From: Areca catechu
Lineage: Eukaryota; Streptophyta; Magnoliopsida; Arecales; Arecaceae
Length of the DNA stretch: 64,000 bases
Assembly: GCA_021397845.1 (NCBI GenBank)
Contig: CM038044.1
Location: 59,495,851 to 59,559,850 of the forward strand
Reading direction: 5' to 3'
Made by a program: the position numbers and the translations under genes. The notes under the pieces were generated by a model that did not search any database, was not told where the DNA came from, and was given only the letters and a program-made list of their open reading frames with translations. This document shows, piece by piece, positions 9,253 to 19,262 of this stretch (position 1 is the stretch's first letter; every line of letters starts with the position of its first letter).

Positions 9253-11705
9253 TGAAAGGGATATGCCCTATAAGCCAATCTATGTTGTATCTCCCAAACC
9301 ATTGTAATTGACAATATTCTAATAAAGGCATTATTTTTCATCATACGCTGTGATTATTATTATATGATGAACCCCATAGATTAGGGCTATGATTTTAGGG
9401 TTATGATGAGATCATACCAGTGAGACCTAAAGTCTTAAAACCTTAATCAAAAATATTCCTAGTCGAAGGAACCTTGAGTAGGGGATCAAGGTTTTTCCGG
9501 TAAGACTAGCACATCCTATGTATACTGAATAGGGTGACTGCTCTCATAGTCACTTGTGTATGACAATAATACTAGGATGTGGGGCTCATTAGAGAATGAG
9601 TTTACTGATATGATCCAACTTGAGAACATCAAATGGAGTCTTAGCTACATGTCAATAGAAGGTTCTCATAGTGGGAGTGGTACAAGTAATCTTTTGACCT
9701 GAGACTGCCATAAGTACCTTATGTACATGAACCCATGCTTTGGTTCAATCCTAATCATGACACTGAGTCATGCACAGGATTGATACTGGGAATGGTGAAT
9801 TGGATATGAAGGTAATGAGTAGGTCAATAAAGAAATCGATCACTCTTAGTAAGAGGAGATTGCATCTAGCTAGATATCAATCGGATCAGGGAATCTTTGA
9901 TCAAAGTAAAGATATTAGAGATGGTTTCTAATATCAAGATAATTAAATCATCAATATAAGATTGAGCTAGAAAAAAATATAATATTGGATTTGACATATA
10001 TCCATATCCATAATTATATTTTGGGTGCAGGCTGATCGAAGGATTTAATTATACGATAACTTTCTACTGAAGGGTAATTTTGGTATTTCACCAGAATTTC
10101 CATTTCTTCCGAGTAGACATGACACGTTGCTAGACGTCAATCTTGTCTTGTGGGTTGATTTGAATGATCACTTATTAGGAAGAGTCCTAATTGATCAAAA
10201 TCTGGTAAGCCCGATTTGACCTAAATCGATTAGAAAGAGTTCTAGTCAAATTAGGTCAACTTGTATTCGAACCCAATGCCGGCTAGATGTGGAACCCAAT
10301 GGGTCACACACTTAAAAGAATTGATCAAGAGTCATTTGCATGAGGACACTCTAGCAGGTGTTGCAAATCCTAACTCCTATTCATATCATAATCGAATTAG
10401 GGTTCCGAATTGACTCGATTTGGATTCTAATTGGATCTAATTAGACCTTAATTGAGAATTTAGGGATTATGGCTAACCCAATTGGCTAACCTATTAGCTA
10501 GGCCACTTCCCCACCCACCCCCTTTCCCTTGCATGCCAAAAACACCAAGAGTCCATGCGCTTATGGACTCTTGGCGCACCATTTGGAGGAGTCCATGGGT
10601 GCATGGACTCTTGGCTCGCGCCCACTTAATTCTTCGATGAATTAAGATGGGATGGCCTTCTTTCTTAGTATTAGCACCTCATTTGTCCACCCTTGGATGA
10701 TAATCTAATGGGTGGAGAGGTTTTTAAGAAAGAAAGAAAGCGCAGTTTCTTCCCGGGAGCGCGAAATCAGATCTCTTCGGAGATTCAAGTTTTGCGACTT
10801 CTTTCTCCCAATCGTCGCCACTTCTTCTGATAAAAGTCATGAGGATTGATCTGGAAGGCCATGAGAAATAATCCAGAAGGTAGTGAGAAAAAGGAAAGAG
10901 CGTGGGAAGAAGGGAAAGGGGCGTGGAAAGAAGGGAAATGGCATAAGAAATTGTTATCGGAGAGTTGTGAGGGCGCATCTCCGAAAAGTATAAGAAAAGT
11001 GGGTGGGAATCAGAACTCCGTGATGTGATTTTTTTTCTTCCTTCCTCTCCTGAAGACTCTTTCTCCCTTTCTTGTTTTTGCATTGTTTCCTTTACAGAGT
11101 AAAACTCTGTTGAAACTCTGCTACTAAACAAGGTTAAGAGAGAAAGTCTCCGATGGTAAAGGAAAAGAAGAGTTCTGATTCAATTCTTTTCTTCCTTACA
11201 TTAAGACATCCTTGTCTTAATTTCTCCACCAATTAAAGACAAGCATAAATCTTCTTAGGACAAGGTCTTACTTTCAAGACAAAGGTGCCCTAAAGGTTCT
11301 ATGTCTTGGTAGAAGGTGGAGAAGGGGTAAGAATGAAGAAGACACACCTTTGAGTGGAATATTTCCAGCCATAATCCAAGTATTGAATTCCTGGAAGAAG
11401 AATTCAATTGAAGGAACCATTGGAACAAGGAGTTAGGATCTTGGTTATTGCTTTGTGTGGATCACCATCAGAGGGCGGACACCTGGACGCCTGGTGAACT
11501 CAAATAGCCCATTCATCTTTAAGATTGAATCTTCATCAAATTGGAATTAGCGATTACAGGTTAGTACTCTAATTCTTATTTGCATAAGAATGTTAGTCTT
11601 CATACATTTTAGTATTATTAAGGAGATCCTGGTTTAGGGTTTTGGTGCATATTAATTTTTATATTTTGAAATTACCCTTCCACTGTGTTGCACCAGATCC
11701 CAACA
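9253..11705 (+). repeat. Copia A 5' LTR
   Basis: It starts TGAAAGGGATATGCCC and ends GATCCCAACA just before the primer site. It holds AATAAAGGCATT near 9320, two palindromes at 10545-10614, a purine-rich stretch at 10720-11000 and a TATA-like AGTATAAGAAAA near 10987. The ORFs inside (10724-11131 minus, 10846-11028 plus) recur in the 3' LTR only in part and look like chance frames. Confidence 0.92.
10545..10614. repeat. Double palindrome in the copia A LTR
   Basis: Two adjacent inverted repeats share the arm AGAGTCCAT/ATGGACTCT. The first is CCAAGAGTCCAT + GCGCTT + ATGGACTCTTGG minus its overlap (10545-10574); the second is GAGTCCATG + GGTG + CATGGACTC (10589-10610). The pair is kept in every copy: 18098-18167 (A 3'), 30597-30664 and 48065-48133 (B), and 34833-34901 and 42357-42425 (C, opposite orientation). 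It lies upstream of the probable transcription start, so it may be a regulatory site; function is unknown. Confidence 0.75.
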
Positions 11706-11706
11706 G

Positions 11707-11719
11707 TGGTATCATAGCC
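11707..11719 (+). other. Primer binding site of copia A
   Basis: TGGTATCATAGCC begins 2 nt inside the 5' LTR. It is close to the complement of the plant initiator Met-tRNA 3' end (TGGTATCAGAGCC). Confidence 0.88.
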
Positions 11720-11894
11720 ACCTTAATAAGGACTATAATTTATGATAGTTTGTATGTCACATCTTAGGGTTTTTAAATCCTAATATGTTACTACACTTAG
11801 CATATCCTTGATTGCATATATGTTTTGAATTATGTCACTAGTTAGGGTCTTTCACTCAAACCCTAATTATTATAGAGATATGTTTAGTTTTTAA

Positions 11895-11972
11895 GTCATC
11901 ATACTGAAATAAGGTTGCCCTGGCATAATGGTGGATCCATTATGTGGTAAATGGTTGTCCTAGTATGATGAC
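11895..11972 (+). other. Leader stem with inner hairpin, copia A
   Basis: GTCATCATACT (11895-11905) pairs perfectly with AGTATGATGAC (11962-11972). Inside, CATAATGG (11924-11931) pairs with CCATTATG (11937-11944). The two strands of the internal loop carry near-identical motifs, GGTTGCCCTGG and GGTTGTCCT. B (about 31911-31990) and C (about 41040-41117, opposite strand) keep the same design. Confidence 0.7.
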
Positions 11973-12137
11973 ACACTTAGCAAATATTTGTTTATTTATA
12001 AGAGTGATATGTTGATTGTGATACATTCTATAAGGATGTCCTGGCAATTTATAAATCCCTCCTCTTAAAAAATTATATTAAGTCATAGTATATTTAACTA
12101 ATAAGCATCACTAGTCATGATGTACAATTGATCATTC

Positions 12138-12280
12138 GGTGTCTAGAAAGGTGGTTCTGGGAAGGTAAAGAGAATTGTGGTTTTTAATTGGTTTCGTTGA
12201 CTGACTTGGCCAATTTTTATTGGTGTCTAGGAAAGCAACGGGGGGACTCCCACATCTCTTCCACTTGCCTGGCCGATTTG
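12138..12280 (+). other. Shared leader cassette, copia A copy
   Basis: GGTGTCTAG occurs at 12138 and again at 12222. The second follows CTTGGCCAATTTTTATTGG, a CCAAT/ATTGG hairpin. TTTCGTTG can pair with CAACGGGG, and GGTAAAGAGAATTGTGG is roughly complementary to CCACATCTCTTCC downstream. The cassette ends CTTGCCTGGCCGA. The same ordered elements occur in B, C, D, D2, D3 and E1. Confidence 0.7.
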
Positions 12281-12367
12281 ATTAAATTTAAATCTTGACT
12301 AAAATGCTTAGTGTTAAAAATACTATATATTGGCCTTCCTTCATGCTGGATCATTATTGTGTTATGA

Positions 12368-12693
12368 ACCACATTAGGTTTGTTGTATTATCTGCAAGAC
12401 CTAATATGGTGATTGACATAATACTAGTATAGTGCAAAGATATGCTTACAGTATATTCAGTATAATGCTTTGTTGTGTTATCTGCAAGGGCATTATATTT
12501 GAGTATTGACTGTATAGAAATGAAAGGGTCTTGACTTAACTAGAACATTATGGTTTGTTGTGTTTTCTGCAAGACTAATAATGTTCTAGAGGCCAAGTTA
12601 CTTCTTGAGAAATATATGAGATATAATTGGAAGAGTTTCCTACCTTTAAGCTTATAAAAGATTTGTTGTGTTTTCTGTAAAATCTTTTATAAG
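12368..12693 (+). other. Four hairpins with one common loop, copia A leader
   Basis: H1: ACCACATTAGGT (12368-12379) against ACCTAATATGGT (12399-12410), one mismatch. H2: TATAATGC (12461-12468) against GCATTATA (12490-12497). H3: CTAGAACATTAT (12540-12551) against ATAATGTTCTAG (12578-12589), perfect. H4: CTTATAAAAGAT (12651-12662) against ATCTTTTATAAG (12682-12693), perfect. The four stems are unrelated, yet the loops all approximate TTGTTGTGTTATCTGCAAG. They lie about 180-500 nt upstream of gag and recur in B and C. No known function could be assigned. Confidence 0.85.
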
Positions 12694-12784
12694 TTATTAG
12701 GATCTCAATCTCACTAAGAAAAATCGATCAGGGTTCTTCTCAATTATCATAGTGAGGGCTATGATTTTTGATAAAATAGTGGAA

Positions 12785-12819
12785 GACATAATTAAATTGA
12801 AGACCTAATTTAATTATGT
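12785..12819 (+). other. Long AT hairpin just before gag, copia A
   Basis: GACATAATTAAATT (12785-12798) pairs with AATTTAATTATGT (12807-12819), with an 8-nt loop containing GAAGACCT. It ends about 50 nt upstream of the gag ATG at 12873. It is conserved at about 32783-32817 in B and in C. A smaller hairpin, ATCATAG/CTATGAT, lies just upstream. Confidence 0.65.
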
Positions 12820-12872
12820 AAGTCATTTTATGGTTGTTTGCTTATGTATTGTTCTTTGTTAAATATAGATAA

Positions 12873-15800
12873 ATGGCATCTTCATTGTCACTGTGAAGTA
12901 TCTTAGATACCAACAAACTGACTGGTCTGAACTATGTGGACTGGTTGAGAAATTTAAAGATTGTGCTGAGTTCAGAAAAACTTTCTTATATTCTAGATAC
13001 CCTTAGTCTTAATCCACTAGGGGATGATGCCATAGAGGAAGATATGGCCACATACAAAATGTGGCAGAATGACTCCCTCACTATCAAGTGTATCATACTA
13101 GCCTCTATGACCAATGAGTTACAGAGACAGCATGAAAGCATGGTACTAAATCCATAATGCTCAATTTAAAAGAGCTTTATGGAGAACATAGCAGAACTGC
13201 TAGATATGAAATATCTAAGCAGTTATTCCATGCTAGGATGACAGAGGGAACATCCGTTCAGGATCATGTTCTAAAGGTAATTGACTTGATTACCAGATTG
13301 GGTCAATTAGGTTTTATCATGGATGGGGAGTTGAATCAGGATTTAATCCTGCAATCACTCCCGGAGTCATTTTCTCAATTTGTCTTGAATTATCACATGA
13401 ACAAACTGAACACTTCCTTGCCTGAGCTGTTAAATATGTTAAAAACTGTGGAGAGCCACATAAAGAAAGAAAAGGCTCTACTTCTTCTTATTAATAAGAC
13501 CAATAAGAAGAAATCAGGCAAAAAGGGTTTTAATAGGAGGCTAAACCCTAAGAGTGGCATCAATAAGAATAAGAAAGGAAAGAAGGCCTCCAAACAGTCA
13601 ACCTGTTTCTTTTGCAGCAAAGCGGGACATTGGAAAAGGAATTGCAAGGCTTACCTTGCAACTATGAAGCCTGGTGCATCAAATGCGCCAAAAGGTATGT
13701 ATGAGATACATGCTATACTGACATTAAATTCTTCAGTTTCAAATACTTGGGTATTGGATACCGCTTGTGGTTACCATATATGCAAATCTTTGCAGGGCCT
13801 CCACAAGCTTAAAGTATTGAACGAAGGTGACTTCAATCTCTATGGTGCTAGTGGAGATATCATCCAAGCAGAAGCTGTAGGGACCTATATTCTGAAGTTG
13901 CCTTCAGGGAAGATCTTGGAGCTACATAATTGTTATTATATGCCTAAGATTATTAGGAACATTGTATCTGTTTCCTTGTTATTAAAACAAGGATATGTAA
14001 TGGATGTAACGAGCACTGGTTGCTCGATAATGTTTTCTAATAAAATTATTTGTTCTAGCATATTTAGCAATGGGATCTTAACTCTTTCTTCCATTGATAG
14101 TGTTTTTCATGTCAATAATAAAAGAAAAAGAGAGGACTTTAATGAAACTTTACTTTGGCATCTTCGACTTGGTCATGTTAATGAGTCTAGGATAAGCAAG
14201 TTATACAAGGAAAAATTCCTTGATCCTTATGAGTATGAATCATTAGGAACTTGCGAATCATGTCTCATGGGTAAAATCACCAAGACTCCATTTACTGGAC
14301 ATGGAGAAAGGTCAGCTGAGTTGTTAGGACTTATACATACTGATGTATGTGGTCCAATGACAACTCAGGCCAGAGGTGGATACTCATATTTTATCACTTT
14401 TACAGATAATTTATCTAGGTTCGGATATGTGTATCTTATGAAACATAAATCTGAAGCCTTTGATAAATTTAAGGAGTATCAAAGTATGGTCGAAAAATAA
14501 ACCGGGAAAAGTATTAAAGTTCTTCGGTCTGATCGAGGAGGAGAATACTTATCCACGGAGTTTTTAGACTATCTTAAAGTTGATGGAATTCTTTCTGAAT
14601 GGACCCCTCCTTATACACCACAGCTAAATGGTATAGCTGAAAGGAGGAATCGTACCTTATTAGATATGGTACGATCCATGATGTGCTTCACAAATTTACC
14701 CATTTCCTTCTGGAGTCATGCCCTAGAAACTGTTGTTTACATTCTGAACAAAGTACCTTCTAAATCCGTTGTTAGTACTCTATATGAAATTTAGAGTGGA
14801 AAGAAACCGTATCTTAAATATTTTAAGGTATGGGGATGTCCATCTTATGTTAAAAGAAATTTTGAACATAAGTTGGAACCTAGAGCGGATAAATGTCTAT
14901 TTGTAGGATATCCTAGAGAGGGTAGAGGATACCTGTTTTACCATCCAACTGAACAAAAGATTTTTGTCAGCAGACATGCCACTTTTCTAGAAAAAGAGTT
15001 TATTTTAGAAAAGTGCAATGGTAGAACTATTGAACTTGGAGAAGTACAAGAAACACAGATAGACAATTCTCAATCAATAGAACATATAGTTTGATCAGAA
15101 CCAGAACACAAAACTCCTCCCCGTAGGTCTGATAGAGTGTCACAGGCACCTGAGAGGTATGGGTTTATTATTGAAAATAATGAAGCCCAAGTCATTCAAA
15201 ATGATGAACCTCTAACCTATACGGAAGCTATCTTGAGTACTGATTCAGATAGATGGCAAGAAGCCATGGAATCCGAGATAGATTCTATGTATGTCAACCA
15301 AGTATGGACTTTGGTTGATGCACCTGAGAGTGTTAATCCTATTGGGTGCAAATGGGTCTATAAGAAAAAGATTGGGGCTAATGGCCAAGTTGAAACATAT
15401 AAAGCTAGATTAGTGGCAAAAGGTTTTAGACAAAAATAGGCTATTGATTATGATGAAACATTCTCACCTGTTGCCATGCTCAAATCAATTCGAATTTTAC
15501 TTGCTATAGCAGTATACCACGATTATGAGATCTGGCAGATGGATGTGAAGACTGCATTCCTCAATGGTTTCCTTGAGGAAGAAGTCTACATGTCACAGTC
15601 AGAAGGTTTTATTTCAAAGAATAAACCTAATCAAGTATGCAAGCAAAAGAAATCCATTTATGGATTAAAGCAAGCTTCAAGGAGTTGGAACATCCATTTT
15701 GATGAAACTATTAAAAGGTTTGGTTTTATCAAAAATGTGGATGAACCTTGTGTTTATAAGAAGACTAGTGGGAGTGCCATAGTCTTCATGGTTTTGTATG

Positions 15801-16777
15801 TAGATGACATACTCCTCATTGGGAATGATATCCCAATGTTACAATCAGTCAAGGTTTGGCTATCAAACCAGTTTTCCATGAAAGATTTGGGAGAAGCATC
15901 CTATATACTAGATATTAAGATCTATAGAGATAGGTCTAAGAGGATGCTAGGTTTATCCCAATCTAGGAACATTGACTTAGTGCTGAAAAGATTCAGCATG
16001 GATGGAAGTAAAAGAGGTTATCTTCCTATGAGTCAAGGCATACATCTTTCCAAAAGGATGTCTCCTAAGACACCTGAAGAAAGAAATAGAATGAATTCTA
16101 TACCTTATGCTTCAGCAATAGGGTCCATAATGTATGCCATGTTATGTACCAGGCCTGATGTGGCATATGCTTTAGGCATTGTCAGTAGGTTTCAAGCTGA
16201 TCCAGGAGAGGATCATTGGAAAGCAGTTAAAAATATTCTTAAGTACCTGAGAAGGACTAAGGATATTTTTCTGGTTTATGGTGGTTCTGATCTTAAACTA
16301 GAAGCTTATTCTGATTCTAGTTTTCAATCAGACCCTGATGATAGCAAATCCATATCGGGATATGTTTTTACCCTAAATGGTGGAGCAGTAAGTTGGAAGA
16401 GTACCAAGCAACAAATTATAGCTGACTCAACCACAGAGGCAGAATACACAGCTGTCAGTGAAGCCGCCAAGGAAGCAGTCTGGATGAAGAAGTTCATCAC
16501 AGAGTTGGGTGTTGTTCCTGAGATAGAAAATACAGTACCACTTTACTGTGACAACACTGGAGCTATTGCTCAAGCTAAGGAACCAAGAGCTCATCATAAG
16601 TCCAAGCACATTCTGAGACGCTTCCATCTCGTATGAGAAATAGTAGAAAGACAAGATGTCTACATAAATAGAGTAGATACAAAGAACAACGTAGCAGACC
16701 CGTTCACTAAGGCTCTACCACATCGAGAGTTTGATCACCACCTGGAGAGTATGGGGTTAAGATTTAAAGGCGATTGA
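12873..16777 (+). pseudogene. Copia A gag-pol polyprotein, broken
   Basis: Translation would begin at the ATG at 12873, matching the gag starts of B and C. In order: UBN2-type gag; zinc knuckle CX2CX4HX4C (CFFCSKAGHWKRNC) near 13605; protease with WVLDTACG near 13750; GAG-pre-integrase near 14155; integrase with HTDVCG and SDRGGEY; reverse transcriptase with YVDD near 15800; and RNase H near 16300-16570. Lesions: TGA at codon 8 (12894), a 1-nt deletion near 13145, TAA 14498, TAG 14792, TGA 15092, TAG 15437 and TGA 16634. From 13157 on, the frame is otherwise continuous, so decay is mostly by point changes. It could not make a full polyprotein. Confidence 0.93.
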
Positions 16778-16782
16778 CTTTA

Positions 16783-16797
16783 GTGCAAGTGGGAGAT
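16783..16797 (+). other. Polypurine tract of copia A
   Basis: GCAAGTGGGAGAT lies directly before the 3' LTR, where plus-strand DNA synthesis is primed. The same tract precedes the LTRs of B (46731-46743) and C (36218-36230, minus strand). Confidence 0.75.
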
Positions 16798-19257
16798 TCA
16801 AAGGGATATGCCCTACAAGCCAATCTATGTTGTATCTCCCAAACCATTGTAATTGACAATATTCTAATAAAGGCATTATTTTTCATCATATGCTGTGATT
16901 ATTATTATATGATGAACCCCATAGATTAGGGCTATGATTTTAGGGTTATGATGAGATCATACCAGTGAGACCTAAAGTCTTAAAACCTTAATAAAAAATA
17001 TTCCTAGTCGAAGGAACCTTGAGTAGGGGATCATGGTTTTTCCGATAAGACTAGCACATCCTATATATACTGAATAGGATGACTGCTCTCACAGTCACTT
17101 GTGTATGACACTAATACTAGGATGTGGGTGCTCATTAGAGAATGAGTTCACTGATATGATCCAACTTGATAACATCAAATGGAGTCTTAGCTACATGTCA
17201 ATAGAAGGTTCTCATAGTGAGAGTGGTACAAGTAATCTTTTGACCTGAGACTGCCATAAGTACCTTATGTACATGTACCCATGCTTTGGTTCAATCCTAA
17301 TCATGACACTGAGTCATGCACAAGATTGATACTGGGAATGGTGAATTGGATATGAAGGTAATGAGTAGGTCAACAAAGAAATCGATCACTCTAAGTAAGA
17401 GGAGATTGCATCTAGCTAGTTATCAATTGGATGATGATTTAGGGAATCTTTGATCAAAGTAAAGATATTAGAGATGGTTTCTAATATCAAGATAATTAAA
17501 TCATCAATATATGATTGAGCTAGAAACAAATATAATATTGGATTTGACATATATCCATATCCATAATTATATTTTGGGTGCAGGCTGATCGAAGGATTTA
17601 ATTATACGATAACTTTCTACTGAAGGGTAATTTTGGTATTTCACCAGAATTTCCTTATCTTCCGGGTAGACATGACACGTTGCTAGACGTCAATCTTGTC
17701 TTGTGGGTTGATTTGAATAATCACTTATTAGGAAGAGTCCTAATTGATCAAAATCGGGTAAGCCCGATTTGACCTAAATCGATTAGAAAGAGTTCTAATC
17801 AAATTAGGTCAACTTGTATTCGAACCCACTGCCGACTAGATGTGGAACCCAATGGGTCACACACTTAAAAGAATTGATCAAGAGTCATTTGCATGAAGAC
17901 ACTCTAGCAAGTGTTGCAAATCCTAACTACTATTCGAATCGTAATCGAATTAGGGTTCCGAATTGACACGATTTGGGTTCTAATTGGATCTAATTAGATC
18001 TTAATTGAGAATTTAGGGATTATGGCTAACCCAATTGGCTAACCTATTAGCTAGGCCACTTCCCCACCCGCCCCCTTTCCCTTGCACGCCAAAAACACCA
18101 AGAGTCCATGCGCTTATGGACTCTAGGCGCGCCATTTGGAGGAGTCCATGGGCGCATGGACTCTTGGCGCGCGCCCACTTAATTCTCCGATGAATTAAGA
18201 TGGGACGGCCTTCTTTCTTAGTATTAGCACCTCATTTGTCCACCCTTGGATGATAATCTAATGGGTGGAGAGGTTTTTAAGAAAGAAAGAAAGCGCAATT
18301 TCTTCCCGGGAGCACGAAATCAGATCTCTTCGGAGATTCATGTTTCGCGACTTCTATCTCCCAATTGTCGCGACTTCTTCATGGAAAAGTTGTGAGGATT
18401 GATCTGGAAGGCCATGAGAAATAATCCAGAAGGCCGTGAGAAAAAGGAAAGAGCATGGGAAGAAGGGAAAGGGGCATGGAAAGAAGGGAAATGGCATGAG
18501 AAATTGTTATCGGAGAGTTGTGAGGGCGCCTCTCCGAAAACTATAAAAAAAGGGGGTGGGAATCAGAACTCCGTGATGTGATTTTTTTTCTTCCTTCCTC
18601 TCCTGAAGACTCTTTCTCCCTTTCTTGTTTTTGCATTGTTTCCTTTACAGAGTAAAACTTTGTCGAAACACTGCTACTAAACAATGTTAAGAGAGAAAGT
18701 CTCCGACGGTAAAGGAAAAGAAGAGTTCTGATTCAATTCTTTTCTTCCTTACATTAAGACATCCTTGTCTTAATTTCTCCACCAATTAAAGAAAAGCTTA
18801 AATTTTCTTAGGACAAGGTCTTACTTTCAAGACAAAGGTGTCCTAAAGGTTCTAAGTCTCGGTAGAAGGTGGAGAAGGGGTAAGAGGAAGTAGACACACC
18901 TTTGAGTGGAAGATTTCTAGCCATAATCCAAGTATTGAATTCCTGGAAGAAGAATTCAATTGAAGGAACCATTGGAACAAGGAGTTAGGATCTTGGTCAT
19001 TGCTTTGTGTGGATCACCATCGGAGGGCGGACACTTGGACGCCTGGTGAACTCAAATAGCCCGTTCATCTTTAAGATTAAATCTTCATCAAATTGGAATT
19101 AGCGGTTACAGGTTAGTACTCTAATTCTAATTTGCATAAGAATGTTAGTCTTCATACATTTTAGTCTTATTAAGGAGCTCCTGGTTTAGGGTTTTGGTGC
19201 ATATTAATTTCTATATTTTGAAATTACCCTTCCGCTGCATTGCACCAGATCCCAACA
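16798..19257 (+). repeat. Copia A 3' LTR
   Basis: It matches 9253-11705 with scattered differences. The terminal TG has become TC (TCAAAGGGATATG). The end CCCAACA is intact and is followed by the ATTTT duplication. The ORF at 18399-18581 corresponds to that at 10846-11028 of the 5' LTR and is not supported as a gene. Confidence 0.92.
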
Positions 19258-19262
19258 ATTTT
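19258..19262. repeat. Target-site duplication of copia A, right
   Basis: ATTTT, identical to 9248-9252. Confidence 0.85.

Larger units (their letters stand above)
9253..19257 (+). mobile_element. Copia A: complete Ty1/copia retrotransposon with dead pol
   Basis: It is about 10.0 kb, flanked by ATTTT duplications and inserted in the E1 LTR. In order it has the 5' LTR 9253-11705, primer site 11707, a 1.15-kb structured leader, gag-pol 12873-16777 in Ty1/copia order (protease, integrase, reverse transcriptase, RNase H), a purine tract at 16783-16797 and the 3' LTR 16798-19257. It belongs to the same family as B and C but to a somewhat diverged branch, with longer LTRs (2453 and 2460 bp against about 2419). 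Confidence 0.93.

Noticed and set aside
10724..11131. 135-codon minus-strand ORF in the copia A LTR
   Set aside because: It is broken in the 3' LTR copy and in B, covers a purine/pyrimidine-biased stretch and shows no domain.
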